A stretch of 64,000 bases of DNA from Sporopachydermia quercuum. Its lineage: Eukaryota; Ascomycota; Sporopachydermiomycetes; Sporopachydermiales; Sporopachydermiaceae. Where the stretch lies: assembly GCA_001599295.1 (NCBI GenBank), contig BCGN01000005.1, positions 682,001 through 746,000 of the forward strand, read 5' to 3'. The notes beneath the pieces are model-generated. The model did no database searches, was not told the DNA's origin, and saw only the letters and a program-made list of their open reading frames with translations. Position 1 is the first letter of the stretch; every line of letters begins with the position of its first letter. This document shows, one piece after another, positions 41,803 to 51,287 of this stretch. Made by a program: the position numbers and the translations under genes.

Positions 41803-42029
41803 GGAAACAAATAAAGGACACATTGTTTCAGTGTTGTTTACGTGTTGTTGAGCCTCCTAAATCCGTCTGCCTCATCACTTATCTCAATTTTCACTACTAA
41901 CATTCATGTACATATTCATACTACTGCGGAATAGAAATTGTCTATAGAGTTATCATTCAGACATCTAAATAAATAAATAAATATTCAATTCAGTTATATC
42001 ATCTGTCAAATTGAACTCTCAACTAAAAT

Positions 42030-45000
42030 CTATGAACAAGTTAAAACTTCTAAATTTGAGTTACATTCTTTTTCATTCTTACTCTGTAGAACAATGCTGA
42101 ATAGCACATCATCACCACTAGGAACATTCTCACCATAGATCTCTTCAACCAGTTCCTCATATTGAAGTGGAAGATTGGTGATATGTTTATGTGATCGTTT
42201 AAAATCTATTCTAATACCATAAGCATTGGTACCAGTTTTATACTTGCTAAAGCTGTCTAAAGAAATATAATCATTCAGCAGAATATTTGATGATGAGCAG
42301 ACCTGCTCAAGTAAATATCCAACATACTTTCTAGCAAATCCGTTCTTGTTGGTATCAATGTATTGATTATAGTTAGATCCGCTAAAATCAAAGTTTTCAC
42401 AGTTGATAGTTTCACGCAAGGTTTTCGCTTGTGGAAAAGAGCTCTTGTATAAGGTAACTTTCTTTATATTAGCCTTCTCGGGAATTGCGTGGACAAATAA
42501 TTTAGCAGTTCCAACAGGGATCCATTCTTCTGGTGATGAAGATGATGATGTAACTTGCTTTCTCTTCTCTTTCAAGGGAAGTAAAGACTTTCTTCTATTT
42601 GCCTTTTCTTGTGAGTATTGTATAACATCTACTCCTTCACTATTAATGAATTGATTTTTAACCATCACCTCACAAGTATGATTAGACAATACTAACAACT
42701 CATTTAGAACTGTACTGGACGCATTCTTTGGTGTTAGAGAAGCAGCAGAACTATTATTTGAACCCATTTCTAGAACACTGGGGGTGCCTATTATAGATTT
42801 TGGTCTTTGTAGATTCACTGGTCTGTAAGGTAGATTTGGCGTGGAACTGAATCGTTTTTGATCAATAGTTCCAGAAGATGTACCAAGAGATGTGACAGAG
42901 TGCCCATTATGAGTCGTAAATTTGTTTGGACTGTTGAAAGTTATGGAAGAGCTACTACCTAATGAGGACGAGCTACTACTTTGCGCAATTGAGTTGGAAA
43001 AGTATGAGGCAGAAGATGATGCAAATGATGAATTAAAGGAGTCTGGCTTCTTCAATGAAAGGTTTTTGATGTTTTGCTTGCTTTGGATTTTCATTTGATC
43101 AATAACTGATACAAATGAGCTTGCTTCTTTCGAAACCTTGAATCGGAACATATGCATATCAGCACTATTCTTCAATTGAACATCAACAAATGTACTCTGT
43201 CTAACAGAAGTATTTGAATCAATGTTAATACTTAGAATAGCCTTGTTGGCAATAGATTTATCAGAATAGACATTGAGAATTGGTGATCCTTCTTGAGAAA
43301 ATGAAACGATTACTAAACCATCTCCATCAATTGAATCTGCCCATTTAGAACCTATCCATTGCGAAACTTTCGCCCAAGATTTCATGGTGACATTGCTGGA
43401 ACAAATCATGGCATCACCTGTTGACAGTAGTCCTGAAGAATTAAGACTACTAGATGAACCATGAGAAGTTAAAGCACCCGAAGAAACTTGGGGCTTCTGA
43501 GTGCTGAGATTCAAGTTCGACAATGAAGAAGGTAATGTCTTGCTTTTAGTGCTATTTGGCGTAATTGGTAAATCATTATTGGAATTCGAAGGAATCCCAA
43601 CCAAAGAGCTTTTCTTACTTGTCTCATTACTGTTTGATATAGTTGATTTGAAGTTATCGTCAACTTTAGAAATATTGGACTTACCATCTAAAGCCCCACC
43701 AGAGAAGCTGAAATTGATTGTACTAGTGGTACCAACTGCATAATCAATTGAAGACACATTGGTATTAGCTTGAGGATCTAACGTAGTTAAGGAAATACTA
43801 CTTCCACCTTCCGTTAAATCCAATGTCCCAATTGAATTGGTTTTATTGATTTTACTGTTGGTCAAATCATCTTCTAACTGACGTAAAACATATGAAATAT
43901 CTTTAGGTGTAGATGTAGTAGGATGGATTCCCTTTAATTCTTCACAGCTATTGTCAAAGCATTCTTCATATTCATCTTGTTCTTCTTCCTTTGTTTCTAA
44001 TATGCTTATCCCCTCAGAATCAATAGCAGCTGTTATTTTACCATTACCATTACCGTTTTCATTTCCATTTAAAGACGATAAATTACTGTCAATAGTGGTA
44101 TCATTACTTATCAATCCAGCCCCGCCTGAACTCATAACACTAAAATCTGAGGAAGCAGAAACAAACGAATCAAAACTTTCACTATTTGAAACTGAAAGTT
44201 CTCTTTCAGGCTTTGGTGCTTCTAAGGTGTTGATTATCTCGAATATTTGATTATCAATGCATAGCGAATTTGATGATTCGCTAGTAAGAATTTGATTCTT
44301 TTTCCTGGAAATAGTTCCAAATATTGACATTGCTTTCTTCTTCCTCTTATCTTTTTTAGCTTCTCTAGTAGCATTCTCTTCTATCTTTTTGAATCCAGTC
44401 TGCTTTTGATTATCAAAATCTTTATCATTAAGCCCTTTCTTCACTTCTTCAGCTTCCAGTTCTGATTCTTCTAAAATAGGTATTTTAGATTGTAGATCAA
44501 CACATTTATCTGATTCAGACCTGTTGATTACCGATGAAGTACCTAAAGAATCATCGCTTTTAGACGATCTCATAAACAACGATTTCGTTCGAGAACTTCT
44601 TTCAGCTTTAGACACCTTTTCTTGCTTTTTAAACATAGAAAATCGTGATTTGGATTTTTGCTTGATTCGAGCAGTTTCCAGATGATCACTACTAGTATTG
44701 TTGATTATATGATTAGATCCTTCCGAAGACAGTGAGTTTCTTTGATCAGCTAGTTCAGTTTTAGTGGTTGGATTATTGGTTAAGCTCAATTTTGATTTGA
44801 AGTCAATGGATCCAGTAATAGTTGTAATAGACTTTGTATCATTGAATGTCTGAATAGTTGATAAGGAATGAACGCTTTTATTGTCATGAGAAGTAGGCCG
44901 AAGCTTCTGCCGTGGTGGTTTCTGATATTCGGGTTGAGATTGAGTTTTAGACTGTAGTTGCGGCTGTGGTTCTGATGCAATGCTTGACAAACCAATTTTT

Positions 45001-46709
45001 CGAGAAATCCGTTTAGAAAACCTCAACTTAGATTTGTTGAATTTACCTAGATTTGCACTCTTATGCTCCTCCTCTGGTAGGTTTTCTTGTAATGATGCTA
45101 ATGATTGTTCTAATATAGTGCTTTGAGGTTCGTTATTTAAACCTGCGTACTCATCATGAAGATTGAACGTTGAACTACACGATGAATTACTTGTTAATGA
45201 CGCTAATGAATTTCCATCGTCATATTGACAAGTATTTCCGCTATTGTCACTAGTAACCTGTTTATTTGATCTTCTGAGATCAACTTGGACAGGAACTCTG
45301 ACATTTGTTGATACAGAATCAACAGAAGCTTCTCTATTATGTTTACTTTGACTATCGCCATGATTTTGATTTAGATTGTTGATTTCAGTTCTACTATTAC
45401 CAACTAATGGCTCATTTAGCTTTTTCTCCTTTGTTGAATCGGAAAATGGAGCCATCATCAAGCCAAGTCCGAAGGTTTCAGCGTCCATGGCATCATAGCT
45501 AGTAGAATTGGGAATATTTTGGTTTCCAGATTTTATTAGATTTCCAATTTCATTTTTCCATTGCCTGATCTGCTCATATTCTGGACAATAGAAATAGTAT
45601 TTGGAGGTTGTATAATTCTCATACAATAAGAATGAGAATTCATCTATTTCTGACCTTGAAACATCTAATTGAGACTCATTCTCTAACTCCTTGGCTAGTG
45701 GCTTGTAAACATTTTCTTTAATAACATCTTCAGGATTAAAAATAAACGAGTCTCTGTTTCTCCCACTGATTTGGGCGTTATCAGGAAATATCTCATTAGA
45801 CAATGATATTCCTTCCAGCCTAATTGGTGGCATTAAAAGCGTCCTTCCTATATCATCAACCTCACAAATGGCCAATGCAGGTTTCCTTGAATACTTGGAA
45901 TCAAACTTATCATCATATTCATTTATGATTAAGAGCTCAATGAATTTCATGTTCCAGGAAATGTTTAAGTTTTCATTGACAAACCAAAAGTTGAAGAAAG
46001 CCCGTTTCATTACAGAAGCAGGATTGAATGAAGAACAACATTTTCTCAGTTTCCCAGCTGTCGAGTCAACATATTGAACTTGGGAGAAATTGATTTTGTT
46101 ATTGTCAATGAATGTTCGTTCCTTATTGATTTTATACCTTATAATGTCATTAAGTGAACTGAACCCAGCAGCTGCTTTTGAAAGGTATAAATCTTCATTG
46201 GGCGATTCTAATAAGCATCTCAACAATTTTGAAACATACCGCACGCGAACCAAAGGCCTCTTAAGTAAATAGATCATTTGTAGTGCATCATCAGGATCAT
46301 AGTTATATGTTTCAATGTATTCTTGATAATGTCGTTTAACATTGAAAGCCCAAGAAGCTAGATGAGCCGGATCCTTAGGTAACAATTTGTGAGCTGATAT
46401 CAAATCTGAAACGATGATCTTTAGATAATTCACGTAGGTAGCATTTGATCTACCATTTGCATTTAACCCACTCAAAGTCTTTGGAGGTAACAGTAAAGAT
46501 TTTAGTAATTCCAATTCTTGTAAATAAGTCTTTTCAGTGATTACCAAATCTTTTAGTAGTGATGGAGTAATGCTTGTCTGGTTATTGTCATTTTCAAAGT
46601 CTAACGACTGTCGTTGCTGAGATGTGTTTAACAAGTTCAGCGACAGCTCGTTTAGAGCCCCTCTCCTTGGCTCTAATGTAGCACGTGTATTCACTATTGG
46701 TTTAGTCAT
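42030..46709 (-). CDS. large DH/PH-like RhoGEF-type protein (YJL181W-position gene)
   Basis: 1559 residues. Residues about 48-260 look like a Dbl-homology fold (LLKDLVITEKTYLQELELL, PLVRVRYVSKLLRCLLE). A PH-like stretch follows to about 395 (EYEQIRQWKNEIGNL). The middle 400-1090 is Ser/Asn/Thr-rich and disordered, with basic patches. A conserved-looking region (about 1100-1210, MKSWAKVSQWIGSKWADSI) and a C-terminal domain (about 1330-1550) end the protein. Dbl domains normally activate Rho-type GTPases. Synteny places it at the S. cerevisiae YJL181W locus, which I recall as having a PH-like domain, cell-cycle expression and Mbp1 binding. Three MCB boxes and one SCB-like box lie 600-1000 bp upstream here. 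Catalytic activity is unproven; a Bud3-like scaffold role is possible. Confidence 0.65.
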   Translation of the reverse strand: MTKPIVNTRATLEPRRGALNELSLNLLNTSQQRQSLDFENDNNQTSITPSLLKDLVITEKTYLQELELLKSLLLPPKTLSGLNANGRSNATYVNYLKIIVSDLISAHKLLPKDPAHLASWAFNVKRHYQEYIETYNYDPDDALQMIYLLKRPLVRVRYVSKLLRCLLESPNEDLYLSKAAAGFSSLNDIIRYKINKERTFIDNNKINFSQVQYVDSTAGKLRKCCSSFNPASVMKRAFFNFWFVNENLNISWNMKFIELLIINEYDDKFDSKYSRKPALAICEVDDIGRTLLMPPIRLEGISLSNEIFPDNAQISGRNRDSFIFNPEDVIKENVYKPLAKELENESQLDVSRSEIDEFSFLLYENYTTSKYYFYCPEYEQIRQWKNEIGNLIKSGNQNIPNSTSYDAMDAETFGLGLMMAPFSDSTKEKKLNEPLVGNSRTEINNLNQNHGDSQSKHNREASVDSVSTNVRVPVQVDLRRSNKQVTSDNSGNTCQYDDGNSLASLTSNSSCSSTFNLHDEYAGLNNEPQSTILEQSLASLQENLPEEEHKSANLGKFNKSKLRFSKRISRKIGLSSIASEPQPQLQSKTQSQPEYQKPPRQKLRPTSHDNKSVHSLSTIQTFNDTKSITTITGSIDFKSKLSLTNNPTTKTELADQRNSLSSEGSNHIINNTSSDHLETARIKQKSKSRFSMFKKQEKVSKAERSSRTKSLFMRSSKSDDSLGTSSVINRSESDKCVDLQSKIPILEESELEAEEVKKGLNDKDFDNQKQTGFKKIEENATREAKKDKRKKKAMSIFGTISRKKNQILTSESSNSLCIDNQIFEIINTLEAPKPERELSVSNSESFDSFVSASSDFSVMSSGGAGLISNDTTIDSNLSSLNGNENGNGNGKITAAIDSEGISILETKEEEQDEYEECFDNSCEELKGIHPTTSTPKDISYVLRQLEDDLTNSKINKTNSIGTLDLTEGGSSISLTTLDPQANTNVSSIDYAVGTTSTINFSFSGGALDGKSNISKVDDNFKSTISNSNETSKKSSLVGIPSNSNNDLPITPNSTKSKTLPSSLSNLNLSTQKPQVSSGALTSHGSSSSLNSSGLLSTGDAMICSSNVTMKSWAKVSQWIGSKWADSIDGDGLVIVSFSQEGSPILNVYSDKSIANKAILSINIDSNTSVRQSTFVDVQLKNSADMHMFRFKVSKEASSFVSVIDQMKIQSKQNIKNLSLKKPDSFNSSFASSSASYFSNSIAQSSSSSSLGSSSSITFNSPNKFTTHNGHSVTSLGTSSGTIDQKRFSSTPNLPYRPVNLQRPKSIIGTPSVLEMGSNNSSAASLTPKNASSTVLNELLVLSNHTCEVMVKNQFINSEGVDVIQYSQEKANRRKSLLPLKEKRKQVTSSSSSPEEWIPVGTAKLFVHAIPEKANIKKVTLYKSSFPQAKTLRETINCENFDFSGSNYNQYIDTNKNGFARKYVGYLLEQVCSSSNILLNDYISLDSFSKYKTGTNAYGIRIDFKRSHKHITNLPLQYEELVEEIYGENVPSGDDVLFSIVLQSKNEKECNSNLEVLTCS

Positions 46710-48205
46710 GATGCTGATGTGGTGATGTGATTATGAGTAATAGTAGTTCTCACAAAGGTACTTCGATGAAGGATAATGAATAATGGAGAGTTCCAACAGG
46801 ACAAGTGAACGCTCAATTGATTTGTATTGCAGAGGAGAACCAATGAGAACCAATGTGTGAGAGACTTTGTAGGAGACAACGATATATTAGCAATCTAATC
46901 CATCGGTTCAATTGATATCATAATTTATCCCTTGAAACTATCAAAACAGAGAAAGAAACATACGACAAGCAATCAAGAAATAAAAAATAGTAAAGCAGGT
47001 AAAGAAAAATCATCAATGACAAATGAACGATAGGTAAAGAAGATGGTACAAGCTTCCCCGAGCACAACTTTAATGTATAATGTAGGTGAATAGTAACACC
47101 AGATCGCGCATCGTTTCTTTGTAGAAATAAGCATCAATCTTCGGTTTGTCATTAAAAGGAACAAAAATTCCAATTGGTTGTAGAATTGGCCGTGTTCGAT
47201 ATTCGGATCAATCCATGATTAATAGACAATTTCCTCAATGGGAATCAGTGTTCAAAAGTTACGGCTATAGTGAGTTATTATTTGAAAGAGACAAACAGGA
47301 TTAATACGCGAAATGATATACCGAAAACAAGACAATCAATTCTTTTTTGCTGGATTTGGATATATAATGGTTGAAAAAGAAACTAGAATTTGGTGAACGC
47401 ATCAAATTCGAGTCATTCATTCTCAGAGGAATTCTTTCAGGCAGTATAGATGCGACGCGTCGTAAACGTTCTGGAATCACGACACCAATCATGAGTCTTG
47501 TTTACGAGTGCAAACAAAGCGGAAGAAACATGGCAGCTCTTGATCTAAAAGATAGTTATGATATATAGATGAAATATTGATATTTTGTTAATTTATCGTT
47601 ACATTTATATAAATTTTAGCATTTTTTATTCAAGTGTTCCCACTTCAACAACATAAAAAATTCATCATGACTGTCTGAATTGTACGCGTTTTAAGTATTT
47701 GATGTTTACGCGTTCATACGTGAAGTTTTCACGTTCCGAATTCGGAAATCTTATATAAAATATAGAGAGTTTGATGATTTCATAGAGAACCAAGATATGA
47801 TTTTCAGTGGTTGAACGTTTTTTCAGTTCGGATATAACCAAGTTTCGTTATCATGACGAAGTTTGGGAAGCACTGACAAGTACTGAAATCTTATTTATAC
47901 ATTACAGATTTGTGTTGAATACGTCAGTTGTATATCANTTCTGCAAAGATTTTCAATTCTATTCTGTATTTTAAGATTAATGTATGATCATGTATAGAAA
48001 CTTTATTCCGTAAACTCTATCTGCTAATTATTTTCATGGAAACATTCACGAACATTATCAAATTTAAGGAATACTACTGGTACTGGACTAATTTTCATCT
48101 CAGATTATGAGGATTTTGTAACAACCTTATGTTTCATTCGATCTTATCAATATAGGAAGTTGAAACTGTCCCAAATCTACTTATTTCTCACTTTATTTCC
48201 CTTTA
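46710..48205. other. upstream region of the DH/PH gene
   Basis: 1496 bp between the DH/PH gene start and the TGS1 stop, both on the minus strand. It holds the MCB/SCB and palindrome cluster (listed) and a TATATAAAATA run near 47753. A small minus-strand frame at 46973-47173 has no domain. No RNA gene could be shown, although the 47750-47950 stretch looks promoter-proximal on the plus strand. Confidence 0.6.
47307..47747. promoter_or_regulatory. MCB/SCB boxes and nested palindromes
   Basis: ACGCGT (MCB, bound by MBF/Mbp1) occurs at 47455-47460 (inside the palindrome CGACGCGTCG, 47453-47462), 47684-47689 and 47708-47713. CGCGAAA, an SCB-like word, is at 47307-47313. Directly after the third MCB come the inverted repeat ACGTGAA-gtt-TTCACGT (47718-47734) and the perfect 14-bp palindrome TTCCGAATTCGGAA (47734-47747), overlapping by one base. 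The boxes lie 600-1000 bp upstream of the DH/PH gene. Confidence 0.6.
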
Positions 48206-49327
48206 TCATGATTCTTCATCCTCATAACTGACTTTTGATTCTATGAAATCATCTATAAGTTCACCATTGGAATCGGTAAAAGTCTTGAATGATTCGTTCC
48301 AAGCAACACCATTCACTTTACGATTGAATGCAGGGCCCCATGCAGCTAGTATGCCTTTCAGATACGTAGATTGATGAGTATATATGATTCGACATGGCTC
48401 ATCAGCAATTGCACTGAGTTGATCTAATTTCGAGCTTTTGGGAAGAAAGAGAACAACATTTTCAGATATAGATCTACATTTATCGAATATTGTTTTGCTA
48501 TGGTATGTTAGGTCAACAGCCATCAGATTTACTGTCTTTACCTCTACTTATATCGAATAAAAGTTCAACTTACCAAGGGACTATCAAATCTTTCTCTAAA
48601 TCAAACTGTTTCTTTGAATAGGATTCACCACCCCAAGGGGGACTTGCAAAGACGGCATCCACTTTCTCTGATGTTTCGAATCCAAAAAAATCCTCATTAA
48701 CATAAGTTACATATTCTGCCACGCCATATATCTGAGCATTATGNTCACCCATTAGTAGAAAGGATTCATCGATTTCGACTGCAATTACTAAAAGAAAAAG
48801 AGCGAGTTAGCTTGAGTCTCTTTCANTGATTTCCATTGACCTTACCTCATAAAACAAACGCAGCTTCCGGCATACCTTTTTCAAAAATTGTGCCAAAATG
48901 AACAGTATTACCACCTGCCCCAGCAAATGCATCTACAATCACTCCATTCCCACAGTGATAAGCGATAAACTCTGCAGTAAAGCTAGGTAATGTTAGCATA
49001 TACTAAAAACATTTCTTTAACAACTTATCACTTTTTATTCGTACATTCCTATGGATTCAGGTGTGACACTGAACCATTGATCGCCTTGTATTTTGATACC
49101 CTCATCGAATCTAGAAAACAGTTGATAGCGACGATTCCACCATTTTCTATAAATGAACGTTGTTAGCACTAATTCTTCCATTGGAATAACATTGAATCAA
49201 TCGTTCAATATAGCTGACACCTTCATTGAACATACAAATTATTTTTTGATTGGTTTGCACTGTCAGTTGGCAACACCTTATTTGATCTATCATTCAACTT
49301 ATCCTCTGTTTCCACATTCACTTNCAT
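48206..49327 (-). CDS. TGS1: trimethylguanosine synthase Tgs1, five exons
   Basis: Five exons: 49236-49327, 49045-49146, 48876-48982, 48574-48787, 48206-48497, joining to 268 residues. Introns are 89, 62, 88 and 76 nt; 5' ends GTATGT, GTACGA, GTATGC, GTAAGT; branch boxes TGCTAAC, TGCTAAC, AGCTAAC, ACCTAAC. Phases 2/2/1/2 all close correctly. Motifs: [17 protein letters not shown] (exons 1-2), WFSVTPESI, the SAM-binding [14 protein letters not shown] (exon 3), IAVEIDE and HNAQIYGVA, and the catalytic SPPWGG (exon 4), then [14 protein letters not shown] (exon 5). Tgs1 converts m7G caps of snRNAs and snoRNAs to trimethylguanosine. The second codon (base N at 49324) and one Asp/Glu (N at 48744) are undetermined. 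An unknown short 5' extension cannot be ruled out. Divergent from eIF3m. Confidence 0.92.
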
Positions 49328-49958
49328 GATCTTCCCATCAATTGAACTCTCTCGCTTAAAACTACTGATATACCAGTGCCCTCGATAGATCAACGTCTTC
49401 TCACAAAGATTTGAGTCAATGCTATACTAAAACTGTCAAAAGAAACCAAATCTATACCGATATACTATTTAACGAATACATATATAAAACGCATTGATCA
49501 ATCAATATTAATTATATAATTCATTAACAAGCACACATTTACTCATAGTCCAGTATAACATAAGAAGAAACTATGTAAAAATAATGCAGCTATAGTGCAA
49601 GTCAAACTTAATTTCTAAACATAAGTAAATCTTAAAGGTGAGACTTGTAGTATGTACTGGATTTTACTGAGGTTAGTAGATTTCATCATTCCACAGAGTA
49701 AGAAATTTCACAAGGACAAAGAATGGAAAAAAAATGAGGAAAACGCCAGAGGATCAACTTTTTCAATAGAAGAAGGCACAATTGGGCCTGAGATCCGTTG
49801 ATAGAAATATTAAAAAAAAAACATAGATAAAAGATTAGTAGGTTTAGCAATCGGGTTAGGGAACTACTGTATCAAAAGTTAGTGATACGAGATTGTTGTA
49901 TTACGTAGTTGGAAGAAGGTGGAAACAGGATTGCAATAGCAAAAAAATCTGATTCAAA
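49328..49958. other. TGS1-eIF3m divergent promoter
   Basis: 631 bp, AT-rich. The TGS1 frame stays open upstream of its ATG until an in-frame TAG near 49467, but without another ATG. No other ORF seen. Confidence 0.5.
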
Positions 49959-51287
49959 ATGCAAACCAATTTTGTTGTTATGGACGGTATCCTGTCCAGT
50001 TTAGTAGAAGAATATGCAGAATATATTGATGTTTTGAATGGAGTAGATGTTGAAGGGGAAGATTCTTTTACAAACCAACTGGCTCAGCTAGCATCTGTAG
50101 TATTGGTTGAAACGGAAAATGGTGGAGAAGAGTTATTGTTATCAGATGAGAATAAGCCCGTGGTGGAAGAACTGTTTGAAAAAATCAGTGACAGCTCAAA
50201 ATACATCAGTGAAAATGCCGGACCTGAAGAATTCGAACCAAGCTTCAATCTTTTACTTCCAATTTCTAATTACTTTCTAGATTCTGTTGATGAGAAGTAT
50301 ATGAAGACAATTATTGAGAATATTGGAAAGTCCGAAACGGTGCCAGTGAAATCAGTTTTATCGACATTATTGAACTATTTCAACAACTTACCTGCCGAAA
50401 ATGTTAGTTTAAAATTAGCTTCATTCAACGCTATCTTGTCAGTTATTGAAAAATCAAAAAAGAATTCTTATGTGAAATATTTAATCCCATCTTTAGACAA
50501 AATCTTTGCCGATTTGAAACTAAGTGATGGTGAAATTTTAGATTACTACTTGAAAGTGGTTGCCTTGGTTGAAAAGTTCGACGAAAAGTTGGCACATAAT
50601 TTGCTATACAAGATTGTTTCTACTCTACCATTTTCTAGAATCAATGTTACTACTTCATTGATCGTAAAGACTTTGAATGATACAAATATTCCAAAGCTTG
50701 ATGAAGTTTACCAGCTCGACGCTGTTCAAGATTTAGCCGACAAAGAGCAAAGACTATTCGAACTATTGCAAATATTTTATAATGGCGACTTGGTGAAATT
50801 CAACNAGTTCAAAAACTCTAATGGTGAATTTTTCACTACCAATACATTGGATGTTGACATTTTGAGTGAGAAGATCAAGATACTAGCATTAACCAAATTG
50901 GTTCAACAAGTCATAACGATAAACAATAAATCAACNGGAAATGTACCTGTTGAGGCTGTTGAAGGCGCAGAATCTGCCGCAGAATCATCAAGTAATAATC
51001 GCAGTCTCCCATATGAAACAATTGCTAAAACACTTGATGTTCCTGCTTCAGATGTTGAATTTATACTAATCGATGCCATCAGAGCTGGTTTAATAGAAGG
51101 TAGATTAAGTCAAACTGAAGGCAAATTCGAAATTCATAAAGCTCAGTTTGTTGGTGATTTTAGTGGAGTTGACGGTACCCAAAAGGAAAATTGGGGTTTG
51201 CTATTAGATAAATTAGACGCTTGGAAATCTAATATTTCAAAGATAAAAACAGTTCTAAAGAATGCAAAAGAATCTGCAAGAGCATAA
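49959..51287 (+). CDS. translation initiation factor eIF3 subunit m
   Basis: 442 residues. The N-terminal two-thirds is alpha-helical. The PCI/winged-helix region (about 255-400) ends in the family pattern YETIAKTLDVPASDVEFILIDAIRAGLI and the tail WGLLLDKLDAWKSNISKIK, which parallels the human eIF3m tail with its conserved LxxLxxWKxNLxKVK pattern. eIF3m joins the PCI-MPN octamer of eIF3, which binds the 40S subunit. S. cerevisiae has no eIF3m, so its presence separates this genome from Saccharomycetaceae. An alternative, the COP9 subunit Csn7, shares the fold, but the tail favours eIF3m. Bases N at 50805 and 50936 leave one residue undetermined and one codon synonymous (Thr). A second Met (codon 8) is also a possible start. 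Confidence 0.85.
   Translation: MQTNFVVMDGILSSLVEEYAEYIDVLNGVDVEGEDSFTNQLAQLASVVLVETENGGEELLLSDENKPVVEELFEKISDSSKYISENAGPEEFEPSFNLLLPISNYFLDSVDEKYMKTIIENIGKSETVPVKSVLSTLLNYFNNLPAENVSLKLASFNAILSVIEKSKKNSYVKYLIPSLDKIFADLKLSDGEILDYYLKVVALVEKFDEKLAHNLLYKIVSTLPFSRINVTTSLIVKTLNDTNIPKLDEVYQLDAVQDLADKEQRLFELLQIFYNGDLVKFNXFKNSNGEFFTTNTLDVDILSEKIKILALTKLVQQVITINNKSXGNVPVEAVEGAESAAESSSNNRSLPYETIAKTLDVPASDVEFILIDAIRAGLIEGRLSQTEGKFEIHKAQFVGDFSGVDGTQKENWGLLLDKLDAWKSNISKIKTVLKNAKESARA

Noticed and set aside
48498-48523. ATG at 48523 as start of a separate small gene for the last TGS1 exon
   Set aside because: That reading frame contains the intron 4 branch box and AG; the spliced reading restores the Tgs1 motif order, so the ATG lies in an intron.
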